DNA of 6,879 nt from Brevundimonas vancanneytii (GCA_945874855.1 CAMCIP010000121.1:1-6879); one strand, 5' to 3'; numbered from the stretch's first letter, positions 1-6,342 are shown. Notes: generated from the letters alone by a model not told the origin. Numbers and translations are program-made.

Positions 1-1667
1 GGGTCCAGGGTGATGGCGCGGTACCACTGGAAATGGGCCTCGCGCCGCCGTCCCACCCGCCAGTAGGCGTCCCCGAGATGGGCGTTGGCCACGGCGTCGG
101 CGGGGGCCAGCTCGACGGCGCCTTCCAGGGTGGCCACGGCCTCCTCGAACCGGCCCAGTCGATACTGCGACCAGCCGAGCGCGTTGCGCACGTCGCGGTC
201 ATCCGGCAGGGCGGCCGCAGCCCGGGCGATCAGGGCGGCCCCCTCCTCCACCCGCACGCCGTCGACCCACAGATAGCCCAGGGCACTGAGCGTCGCGGGG
301 TCGTCGGGGCGCAGCACCAGGGCCGCCTGGAACTGGGCTTCGGCCTCGGCCGTGCGCCCCAGCCGGTTCAGGGCCCGGCCGCGCAGCACCGTCAGGTCGA
401 AGCGGGAGGCGCCCACGACCTCCGGCGCGCCCTCCAGCACCTCAAGGGCGTCGTCGAACCGTTCGACGGCGATCAACCGCCCGGCAAGGGCGACGATCAC
501 CTCGGGGCTGCCCGGAAAGACCTCGGCCGCGCGCAAAAGCGGGTCCAGGGCGGCCTCGTCCATGCCCTCTGCGACCAGGCTCTCGGCCATGGCCAGCTGG
601 GCGGTCGCATAGAGGCCCGGATCGGCCGGGCCGACCTGCATCAACGCCTGTCGTCCGGGCGTGGTCAGCTGCGCCTGGGTCAGGGCGTCGCCCAGGTTGA
701 GCAGGGTCGCATCCGACGGGACCAGATCATAGGCCAGTCGCAGATAGACGGCGGCGAACTCATGCTGCCCCTCGGCGGTGGCCTGCACCGCCGCCGCCGT
801 CAGGGCGTCCGACGCCCCCTGACGCAGGCCGGGCATGGCGGGCGGGCGTCGCCGTGCCGCCGCCCGGGCCCGGGCGGCGTCGATGCGCCCGTCCACCACG
901 CCCTCGGCCAGGCTCGCGTCATACAGGGCGATCGCCTCGTCGCGGCGCCCCCGTCGCTCCAGAAAGGCGCCGTGGTCCAGGACGAACAGCCGCCGGCCGA
1001 GGCGGGATCGGGTGGCGGCGGCCCACTCCTGGGCGGCGTCGTCGTAGCGGCGGCGCATCTCCAGCAGGCGCGCGCGGTGGCTACGGGCATAGACGGTGGC
1101 CGCGTCCGTCGCCGGGCCCGTGATGGGCCGCAGGGCCCGATCCCAGTCCCCGGCCGTGGCGGCGATGAAGGGCGTGACCAGCCGGCCGGCGCGCTGGTGC
1201 GGGCGTTCGATCGGTCGGGCTTCAAGGGTGGCCAGGGCCCCGCGCGCATCGCCGGCGCCGAAGACCTGCACGATCTCGACCAACCGGCCGACCTCGCTGA
1301 TCGCGGCGGGCACCTCTTCCCCCTCGGGCGCGATCCGCCCGGCAAAGCCCAGGTCCCCGCCCAGCAGATTGGTGGCGAAGGCCTGGTCGCGCAGCGTCGG
1401 CTGTTCGGGGGCCAGGGTCTGTGCGCGCCGCAGATAGTCGGCGCCCGAGGCCGCGTCGCCCTGTCCGGCCGCCATCCGCCCGGCCAGGAACAGGCCATAG
1501 GCGGACCGGCCCTGCTCATCGACCGGCACCGGCGACCAGACCTCGGGGATCGACGGCGGCGGCACCGGCTCGATCAGCGGCGGTGCCTGGGGCTCCTGCG
1601 CCCACACGGGCGTGGCCAGGGCCAGGACGGGGATCAGGGCGAACAGCAGGGGGCGCGCAGACGTCAT
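1..1667 (-). CDS. Exported tetratricopeptide-repeat (TPR) protein, 3' end outside the window
   Basis: The frame is open from ATG at 1667 to the left edge: at least 555 residues and no stop, so the gene is incomplete. Residues 1-23 look like a Sec signal peptide: a short basic start, a Leu/Ala/Val core, and a V-W-A cleavage site before QEP. The mature protein is therefore probably periplasmic. The body is alpha-helical, with degenerate repeats at about 57-97, 201-257 and 300-455. Two near-canonical TPRs follow within 457-555, showing the pattern LGWSQYRLGRFEEAVATLE and then a second A-x-LG-x-AY unit ending ITLDP. TPR arrays are protein-interaction scaffolds; no catalytic domain is visible and the partner is unknown. 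No good Shine-Dalgarno precedes the ATG, but the signal peptide fixes the start and no in-frame start codon lies in the preceding 23 bases. It lies 58 bases downstream of the ETF-ubiquinone oxidoreductase on the same strand, so co-transcription is plausible. Confidence 0.85.
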   Translation of the reverse strand, partial: MTSARPLLFALIPVLALATPVWAQEPQAPPLIEPVPPPSIPEVWSPVPVDEQGRSAYGLFLAGRMAAGQGDAASGADYLRRAQTLAPEQPTLRDQAFATNLLGGDLGFAGRIAPEGEEVPAAISEVGRLVEIVQVFGAGDARGALATLEARPIERPHQRAGRLVTPFIAATAGDWDRALRPITGPATDAATVYARSHRARLLEMRRRYDDAAQEWAAATRSRLGRRLFVLDHGAFLERRGRRDEAIALYDASLAEGVVDGRIDAARARAAARRRPPAMPGLRQGASDALTAAAVQATAEGQHEFAAVYLRLAYDLVPSDATLLNLGDALTQAQLTTPGRQALMQVGPADPGLYATAQLAMAESLVAEGMDEAALDPLLRAAEVFPGSPEVIVALAGRLIAVERFDDALEVLEGAPEVVGASRFDLTVLRGRALNRLGRTAEAEAQFQAALVLRPDDPATLSALGYLWVDGVRVEEGAALIARAAAALPDDRDVRNALGWSQYRLGRFEEAVATLEGAVELAPADAVANAHLGDAYWRVGRRREAHFQWYRAITLD

Positions 1668-1725
1668 CTGGCTACGGAACCGACTTTCTGCGGCGTCCGC
1701 AAGGCGGCGCACCCCCCGGGCGACG

Positions 1726-3483
1726 TCACATGTTCGGATAGTTGGGCCCGCCGCCGCCCTGGGGCGTGGTCCAGACGATGTTCTGGGACGGATCCTTGAT
1801 GTCGCAGGTTTTGCAGTGGACGCAGTTCTGGGCGTTGATCTGGAACCGCGGGTTCGACCTGCCGTCGGCATCGTACAGCACCTCATAGACCCCGGCCGGG
1901 CAATACAGCCGCGCCGGCTCGCCGTATCTCGGCAGATTGACCGAGATGGGCACCGAGGGATCCAGCAGCTTCAGATGGGCCGGCTGCTCCTCCTCATGAT
2001 TGGTGTTGGACACGAAGACCGAGCTCAGCTTGTCGAAGCTCAACACGCCGTCCGGCTTGGGATAGGCGATCGGCCGGTGCTTCGACGCCTCTTCGGTCGA
2101 CGCCGCATCCGTCTTGCCGTGGCTGACCGTGCCCCAGGGCGACCAGCCGCCGAACAGGGCGGTGATCTGCATGTCGATGCCGCCCAGCAGGGTGCCCAGG
2201 GTAGCCCCGAATTTCGACAGGAGCGGTTTGACGTTGCGGACCAGCCGCAGCTCCTTCGCCACGTCCGAGGCATCATAGGCGGCCTGGTATTCGACCAGTT
2301 CGTCGCCCTCGCGCCCGGCGCCCAGGGCGTCGAAGGCGGCGTCGGCGGCCAGGATGCCGGTCTTGATGGCGTTATGGCTGCCCTTGATGCGGGGCACGTT
2401 CACGAAACCGGCCGAACAGCCGATCAGGGCCCCGCCCGGGAAGGCCAGCTTCGGCACCGACTGGAAACCGCCCTCGGTGATGGCCCGCGCGCCATAGGAC
2501 ACGCGCGTGCCGCCCTCCAGATGTCTGGCGATGGCCGGGTGATGCTTGAACCGCTGGAATTCGTCGAAGGGCGACAGGAAGGGGTTGCGATAGTTCAGGT
2601 GCACCACAAAGCCGACCGACACATAGCGGTCGCCGAAATGGTACATCCAGCTGCCGCCGCCGGTCTTGTCGTCCAGCGGCCAGCCCAGGGTGTGCTGGAC
2701 ATAGCCGGGACGGTGCTGCGCCGCCGGCACCTGCCACAGCTCCTTGATGCCCAGGCCGAATTTCTGCGGCTCGACCCCGTCGCACAGATTGTGGCGGGCC
2801 ATGATGGTCTTGGCCAGGGAGCCGCGCACACCCTCGGCGATGAAGACATATTTGCCGTGCAGCTCGATTCCCGGCTGGAAGTCGTCGGTCGGCCGGCCCT
2901 CGCGGTCGATGCCGAACACGCCGGCGACCACGCCCTTCACCCGGCCGGTCGGTTCGTCCCAGACCACATGGCTGGCGGCCATGCCGGGATAGACCTCGAC
3001 GCCGAGGGCCTCCGCCTGCTCGCCCAGCCAGCGGGTCAGATTGGCCAGAGACCCGGCGTAGCAGCCGTGGTTCTTCATATAGGCCGGCTGCGGCAGCCAG
3101 CTGATGTCCATCTCGCCGGCCGGACCGAGGACGAGGAACCTGTCCTGCGTCACCGGCGTGTCCAGCGGCGCCCCGCGGGCCTTCCAGTCGGGGAACAGCC
3201 GTTCCAGCCCCGAGGGATCGATCACCGCCCCCGACAGGATGTGAGCCCCGACCTCGGACCCCTTCTCCAGCACGGCGACGGAGACCTCGCGGCCCTCCTG
3301 TTCGGCCCGCTGTTTCAGGCGGATCGCGGCCGAGAGACCGGCCGGCCCGCCCCCGACGACGACCACGTCATACTCCATGACGTCGCGCTCGACGCCGGTC
3401 AGGGCCTCCAGCGCCGGCAGACGGTCGATCACCGCATCCTGCCAGGCGGTCTTCGCCCCGCCCTCGCGCGCCTCATCGGCCAT
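1726..3483 (-). CDS. Electron transfer flavoprotein-ubiquinone oxidoreductase (ETF-QO)
   Basis: This 585-residue protein accepts electrons from reduced electron transfer flavoprotein and passes them to ubiquinone, linking fatty-acid and amino-acid dehydrogenases to the respiratory chain. The family is a peripheral inner-membrane protein carrying FAD and one 4Fe-4S cluster. Visible motifs are the dinucleotide-binding GGGPAG at 44-49 after a beta strand of valines, the following EKGSEVGAHILSGAV block, and the C-terminal cluster ligands C528, C554, C557 and C560 (C-x2-C-x2-C). The C-terminal ending GGGGPNYPNM is the usual family end, so the gene is intact. The start at 3483 is backed by GAGGA eight bases upstream. 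It gives about 35 residues before MEYDVV, longer than in many bacterial homologues; M36 is the alternative start but has a poor ribosome binding site. The gene diverges from the glycosylase gene and probably leads a transcript that continues into the TPR gene. Confidence 0.96.
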   Translation of the reverse strand: MADEAREGGAKTAWQDAVIDRLPALEALTGVERDVMEYDVVVVGGGPAGLSAAIRLKQRAEQEGREVSVAVLEKGSEVGAHILSGAVIDPSGLERLFPDWKARGAPLDTPVTQDRFLVLGPAGEMDISWLPQPAYMKNHGCYAGSLANLTRWLGEQAEALGVEVYPGMAASHVVWDEPTGRVKGVVAGVFGIDREGRPTDDFQPGIELHGKYVFIAEGVRGSLAKTIMARHNLCDGVEPQKFGLGIKELWQVPAAQHRPGYVQHTLGWPLDDKTGGGSWMYHFGDRYVSVGFVVHLNYRNPFLSPFDEFQRFKHHPAIARHLEGGTRVSYGARAITEGGFQSVPKLAFPGGALIGCSAGFVNVPRIKGSHNAIKTGILAADAAFDALGAGREGDELVEYQAAYDASDVAKELRLVRNVKPLLSKFGATLGTLLGGIDMQITALFGGWSPWGTVSHGKTDAASTEEASKHRPIAYPKPDGVLSFDKLSSVFVSNTNHEEEQPAHLKLLDPSVPISVNLPRYGEPARLYCPAGVYEVLYDADGRSNPRFQINAQNCVHCKTCDIKDPSQNIVWTTPQGGGGPNYPNM

Positions 3484-3491
3484 GGCATTCG

Positions 3492-3496
3492 TCCTC
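3492..3496 (-). promoter_or_regulatory. Ribosome binding site of the ETF-QO gene
   Basis: The minus strand reads GAGGA, eight bases before the ATG at 3483. This supports the longer start over the internal methionine at residue 36. Confidence 0.65.
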
Positions 3497-3516
3497 AGCT
3501 ACCTGCGTTCGGACCC

Positions 3517-3546
3517 CTTATCGGGAGGTGACGCAAGGACGGTCAA
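3517..3546 (-). promoter_or_regulatory. Sigma70-like promoter candidate for the ETF-QO gene
   Basis: On the minus strand TTGACC (3541-3546) is separated by 18 bases from GATAAG (3517-3522). These match the housekeeping -35 (TTGACA/TTGACG) at five of six and the -10 (TATAAT) at four of six positions. Transcription would start near 3510, leaving a short leader of about 25-30 bases that contains the GAGGA ribosome binding site. It is the best promoter I can see in the 81-base divergent region. I see no comparably good element on the plus strand for the glycosylase gene. Confidence 0.5.
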
Positions 3547-3564
3547 GGCTTAGTCCTTGGACCG

Positions 3565-4368
3565 ATGATCGCGCCCGCGCCCGACCCCCGCGCCGTCGAA
3601 GCCCTGCTGGCCTTCTGGGCCGAGTCGGGGGTCGAGGCCTGCTATGAGAAAGCGCCGGTCGATCGCCTGCGCCCTGTGGTGCCCGCGGCCCCGCCCCCGC
3701 GACGTCCCACGGGGGTTGCGCCGGCCGCGCGCGTCACGCCCGACGCCGCCGCCGTCTCCGATGCGGTCGCCGAGGCCCGTCGTCTGGCCCGCGCCGCGCC
3801 CGACCTGGATGCGCTTCAGGCCGCGATCGCCGCCTTTGACCTCTGTCCGCTCTCGAAGATGGGCGCGCGTCAGGCGGTCTACAGCCGTGGAACCGCCACC
3901 GGCGGCCTGCTGATCGTCGGCGAAGGCCCCGGGGCGGAAGAGGATGCGCGGGGCCAGCCCTTCGTCGGCGCGGCCGGACGCCTGCTGGACCGGATGCTGG
4001 AGGCGGCCGGCCTGGCGGAGCGGGCCTTCATCACCAACACCGTCTACTGGCGCCCGCCGGGAAACCGCACGCCGACGGTGGAGGAACAGGCCGTCTGCGC
4101 GCCCTTTCTCGAGCGTACCTTCGAACTGCTCCGGCCCCGCGCCGTCCTGACCCTGGGGGCCGCCGCCGCCCGTCAGGTGCTGAAGGCCGATGAAGGGATC
4201 ACCCGCCTGCGCGGCCGCTGGGGCGAGTGGCGGCTGGTGGAAGGGGACGTGGCGGCGCCCGTCATGCCGACCCTGCATCCCGCCTTCCTGCTGCGCCAGC
4301 CCCAGGCCAAACGTGAGGTCTGGGCCGATCTGCTGGACCTCGCTGCCCGTCTGGACGCGGCCGACTGA
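3565..4368 (+). CDS. Uracil-DNA glycosylase superfamily protein (family-4-like, alphaproteobacterial type)
   Basis: This 267-residue protein is probably a base-excision repair enzyme that removes uracil from DNA. Motif A is GEGPG at 119-123, followed by EED and QPFVGAAG at 131-138. TN...RPPGNRTP spans 158-170, and motif B HPA is at 238-240 followed by FLLR. These fit family 4 rather than Ung (family 1). Family 4 normally holds a 4Fe-4S cluster with four cysteines. Here C94 and C178 align with two of them, but F91 and W162 stand at the other two positions, so a normal cluster is unlikely. A Pro/Ala-rich linker (about 37-65) joins a short N-terminal helix region (LLAFWAESGVE, then PVDRL) to the catalytic domain. 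I recall the same N-terminal pattern in alphaproteobacterial homologues. The ATG at 3565 is the first in-frame start after a stop at 3529. It has no good ribosome binding site, so a short-leader or leaderless message is possible. A terminator candidate follows. Confidence 0.9.
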   Translation: MIAPAPDPRAVEALLAFWAESGVEACYEKAPVDRLRPVVPAAPPPRRPTGVAPAARVTPDAAAVSDAVAEARRLARAAPDLDALQAAIAAFDLCPLSKMGARQAVYSRGTATGGLLIVGEGPGAEEDARGQPFVGAAGRLLDRMLEAAGLAERAFITNTVYWRPPGNRTPTVEEQAVCAPFLERTFELLRPRAVLTLGAAAARQVLKADEGITRLRGRWGEWRLVEGDVAAPVMPTLHPAFLLRQPQAKREVWADLLDLAARLDAAD

Positions 4369-4402
4369 CTCAAAACCGCCCCATTCGGGCGAGATGGCGA
4401 GG

Positions 4403-4430
4403 GGGCGTCGCCAGGGGTGGCGCCCTTGTT
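4403..4430 (+). terminator. Intrinsic terminator candidate after the glycosylase gene
   Basis: GGGCGTCGCC (4403-4412) and GGTGGCGCCC (4416-4425) form a 10-pair stem with two G-U wobbles and a three-base loop. TTGTT follows at 4426-4430. It begins 34 bases after the stop codon at 4368. The T-tract is short and interrupted, which is common in GC-rich genomes. Because the wobbles break symmetry, the stem is stronger in plus-strand RNA than in the complement, which supports rightward termination. Confidence 0.6.
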
Positions 4431-4496
4431 GCCGGACGACCGATCTCAACGCCGGTCCGCGCCCGAATCGGGACGGACCCGAAAGCGCCGCTTCGC

Positions 4497-4503
4497 AGGG
4501 GAG
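4497..4503 (+). promoter_or_regulatory. Ribosome binding site of the lytic transglycosylase gene
   Basis: AGGGGAG lies five bases before the ATG at 4509 and supports that start. Just upstream are two small hairpins: TCGGG/CCCGA at 4468-4482 and AAGC/GCTT at 4483-4493. I could not find a convincing promoter in 4431-4496. Confidence 0.6.
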
Positions 4504-4508
4504 CCGAC

Positions 4509-6149
4509 ATGATCCGACGTCTCTCGCCCTGCCTCGCCGGACTGATCGCCGTCGCCCTTCTGGCCGTGCCGGGCGTCGCCCTGGCCCAGTTCGAGATGGG
4601 GCCGATCACCGCCCTCAGCCCCTCGGACCGGCTCAGCTACACCAGCGCCTTCGACTCCCTGCGCCGGGGCGACCTGGACGCCGCGCGTTCCTCGGCGCGC
4701 GAGGCGGGCGACCGCGTCCTGCTGGGCCGGGTCGAGTTCGAACGCCTGTTCCACGCCGACCATCTCGCCACCTTCCAGGAGCTGAGCGACTGGCTGGACG
4801 CCTATGCGGACCTGCCCGAGGCGCCCCGCGCCTATGATCTGGCGATGCGCCGGCGGCCCGACGGCGCGCCCGAGCCGCGGCGCCCCCGCGGGGTCGAATC
4901 CCTTGCGGGCGCCGAGGGCGGCAAGGCGGCGCGCATCGCCTTCAACGCCGACGATCTGGCCGGCGCCTATGAGACCGGCGTCGCCATCGGCGACTGGTGG
5001 ACGGCCGGGCTGTCGGCCTGGCGGCTGGGGCGCTGGGAAGAGTCCTTCCTCGCCTTCGAACGCGTGGCCGAGAACCCGGTCGAGGACGCCTGGGTGCGCG
5101 CCGGCGCCGCCGTCTGGGCCGCGCGGGCGGCCGAGCGGGCCGGCCGGCCGCATCTGGTCCAGCCCTTCCTGCGGCTGGCCGCGCGCTGGCCCGCCACCTT
5201 CTATGGCCAGATCGCCCACCGCCGCCTCGGCATCGAGCCGGTGATCGAGAATTTCGGGGCCCAGGCCTATGTCCGCCAGTCCATCCCGACACCGGAGTTC
5301 GACAGCCTGCCCGAGGGTCTGTCGACCGAGGCGCTGCGGACCTTCGTGGCCGAGGACCCCCAGGCACGCCGCACCGTGGCCCTGCTGGAGGTCGGCCGCG
5401 TCGCCGATGCCCGCGAGGAGTTTGCCCGCGGCTATCTGGGCGCGCGCGATCCCGGGGCGTCGCGCCTGTGGCGGGGTCTGGGCCGGGCCCTGTCCGCCCA
5501 GCTCACGCCGCGCAATACCGAGGCCGAGCGCATCGACGCCGCCCGCTATCCCATGCCCGACCTGCAGCCCGAAGGCGGCTTCACCATCGAACGGTCGCTG
5601 GTCTTCGCCATCGCGCGCAAGGAGACCGGCTTCAACGCCCGGGTCATCTCCAGCGCCGGCGCCTACGGCCTGATGCAGGTCATGCCGGCCACGGCGGCGG
5701 AAATGGACGGCGACCGCGGCTTTCTCAGCAATCCGCGCCGGCTGTTCGAGGCGCCGGTGAACCTTCGGCTGGGTCAGACCTATGTCCGCCGCATGCTGGC
5801 GCTGGGCCCGTTCGAGGGCGACCTGCTGCGGGTGGTGCCGTCCTACAACGCCGGGCCGGGCCCGATGCTGGGCGCGATCCGCAAGCTGGGCCCCGACGCC
5901 GATCCCCTGCTGCTCATCGAGACCATCGACGTCCCCCAGGCCCGCGACTATGTCGAAAAGGTCGTCGCGGCCTATTGGGTCTATCAGCGCCTGCAGGGCC
6001 TGCCGCTGAACACGCTTGACGCCGTCGCCTCGGGTGCCGACGCCGTGCCGCTGTCGCTCGACTATGTGCCGCCGCCTCCACCGCCGCCCGCGCCGGTCGA
6101 GGGCCAGCCGGCACCTGCGGAAGAGACGCCGCCGGCTCTGACCTTCTAG
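4509..6149 (+). CDS. Periplasmic soluble lytic murein transglycosylase (Slt type, GH23)
   Basis: This 546-residue enzyme cleaves the MurNAc-GlcNAc bond of peptidoglycan, forming 1,6-anhydromuramoyl ends. Residues 1-26 form a Sec signal peptide (RR start, Leu/Ala/Val core, ALA cleavage site before QFE), placing it in the periplasm. Residues of about 35-340 are helical, with repeated A/L/W-rich units as in the Slt70 superhelical ring, including WRLGRWEESFLAFERVAE at about 171-188. The catalytic domain spans about 355-500. It has the acid E372 in ARKETGF, then SSAGAYGLMQVMPATA (381-396) and YNAGPG (446-451), all hallmarks of family 1 transglycosylases. After residue 500 there is a low-complexity tail with seven consecutive prolines (521-527) and a Pro/Ala/Glu end, probably disordered and outside the catalytic fold. 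The start is backed by AGGGGAG. In Caulobacter this family includes the divisome-linked SdpA; whether this is its orthologue cannot be told here. Confidence 0.95.
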   Translation: MIRRLSPCLAGLIAVALLAVPGVALAQFEMGPITALSPSDRLSYTSAFDSLRRGDLDAARSSAREAGDRVLLGRVEFERLFHADHLATFQELSDWLDAYADLPEAPRAYDLAMRRRPDGAPEPRRPRGVESLAGAEGGKAARIAFNADDLAGAYETGVAIGDWWTAGLSAWRLGRWEESFLAFERVAENPVEDAWVRAGAAVWAARAAERAGRPHLVQPFLRLAARWPATFYGQIAHRRLGIEPVIENFGAQAYVRQSIPTPEFDSLPEGLSTEALRTFVAEDPQARRTVALLEVGRVADAREEFARGYLGARDPGASRLWRGLGRALSAQLTPRNTEAERIDAARYPMPDLQPEGGFTIERSLVFAIARKETGFNARVISSAGAYGLMQVMPATAAEMDGDRGFLSNPRRLFEAPVNLRLGQTYVRRMLALGPFEGDLLRVVPSYNAGPGPMLGAIRKLGPDADPLLLIETIDVPQARDYVEKVVAAYWVYQRLQGLPLNTLDAVASGADAVPLSLDYVPPPPPPPAPVEGQPAPAEETPPALTF

Positions 6150-6268
6150 ATCAGGCTGGCCAGCAAGGTTGCCGACAGGCAGCAGGCCACCAGCACGCCG
6201 ACGATGACGCTCATGCCCGAGCTATGGGCGGCCCGAATCTCCGGGGACGGGTGACGGGGGGCGGACAT
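6146..6268 (-). CDS. Small single-pass membrane protein, 40 residues, function unknown
   Basis: I do not recognise this gene. ATG at 6268 opens a 40-codon frame ending in TAG at 6146-6148. A ribosome binding site, GGAG at 6275-6278, sits six bases upstream. The N-terminal half is polar (MSAPRHPSPEIRAAHSSG). From residue 19 the sequence is a continuous hydrophobic stretch (MSVIVGVLVACCLSATLLAS) running to the C-terminus, long enough for one transmembrane helix. By the positive-inside tendency, the Arg/His-bearing N-terminus would face the cytoplasm. A second ATG at residue 19 could start the bare helix but lacks a comparable ribosome binding site. The stop codon interlocks with that of the convergent transglycosylase gene. 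Upstream is a possible EcfG-type promoter, and the transferase gene beyond appears to be terminated separately. Being short, it could still be a chance frame, but the ribosome binding site plus the clean hydrophobic segment argue for a real gene. Confidence 0.6.
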   Translation of the reverse strand: MSAPRHPSPEIRAAHSSGMSVIVGVLVACCLSATLLASLI

Positions 6269-6274
6269 GGCCGG

Positions 6275-6278
6275 CTCC
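6275..6278 (-). promoter_or_regulatory. Ribosome binding site of the 40-residue ORF
   Basis: The minus strand reads GGAG, six bases before the ATG at 6268, which is ideal spacing. It is the main reason to prefer this ATG to the internal one at residue 19. Confidence 0.5.
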
Positions 6279-6314
6279 GGCGGGCTGCTGCGACGCGAAC
6301 AGGGTCGTCGCGCG

Positions 6315-6339
6315 AATGCGGCATCCTGGAGGCGGTTCC
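6315..6339 (-). promoter_or_regulatory. EcfG/SigT-like promoter candidate for the 40-residue ORF
   Basis: The minus strand has GGAAC (6335-6339), a 16-base spacer, then CATT (6315-6318). The alphaproteobacterial general-stress sigma factor EcfG (SigT in Caulobacter) recognises GGAAC-N16/17-CGTT, so the -35 is exact and the -10 differs at one of four bases. Transcription would start near 6308, giving a leader of about 40 bases. Such short motifs occur by chance, so this is only a candidate. Confidence 0.35.
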
Positions 6340-6342
6340 CTT

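Noticed and set aside
1689..1701. TGCGG-CGT-CCGCA hairpin between ETF-QO and the TPR gene as a terminator
   Set aside because: The stem is only five pairs and no T-tract follows on the minus strand. It is better treated as chance in GC-rich DNA.
33..1799. Long plus-strand open frame of 588 codons
   Set aside because: It lies antisense to the TPR gene. Its protein is Gly/Arg/His/Gln-rich without domains, while the minus frame has a signal peptide and clear TPRs. It is a GC-bias shadow.
3523..3530. GGGAGG followed by GTG as an alternative start for the glycosylase gene
   Set aside because: The GTG at 3528 is out of frame with the glycosylase, and an in-frame TGA at 3529 blocks any upstream start in the right frame.
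1612..3531. Long plus-strand open frame of 639 codons
   Set aside because: It is antisense to ETF-QO, whose minus-strand frame carries unmistakable FAD and iron-sulfur motifs. The plus frame shows only high-GC shadow composition.
4372..4391. CGCCC-CATTC-GGGCG hairpin with TTTT on the minus strand, resembling a leftward terminator
   Set aside because: There is no minus-strand gene to its right to terminate (the transglycosylase gene is plus-strand), so I do not call it.
3550..4449. Minus-strand frame of 299 codons opposite the glycosylase gene
   Set aside because: It is Gly/Arg/Gln-rich with no recognisable domain, and the plus frame contains the conserved glycosylase motifs in order.
4446..5219. 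Minus-strand frame of 257 codons and a plus +1 frame (4997-6019) over the transglycosylase gene
   Set aside because: Both overlap a well-supported Slt-type gene and have Arg/Gly/Pro-rich shadow composition.
6155..6164. Perfect 10-base palindrome GCTGGCCAGC near the convergent gene ends
   Set aside because: It lies within Leu-Ala-Ser codons of the small ORF and has no T-tract. It is explained by coding and base composition.
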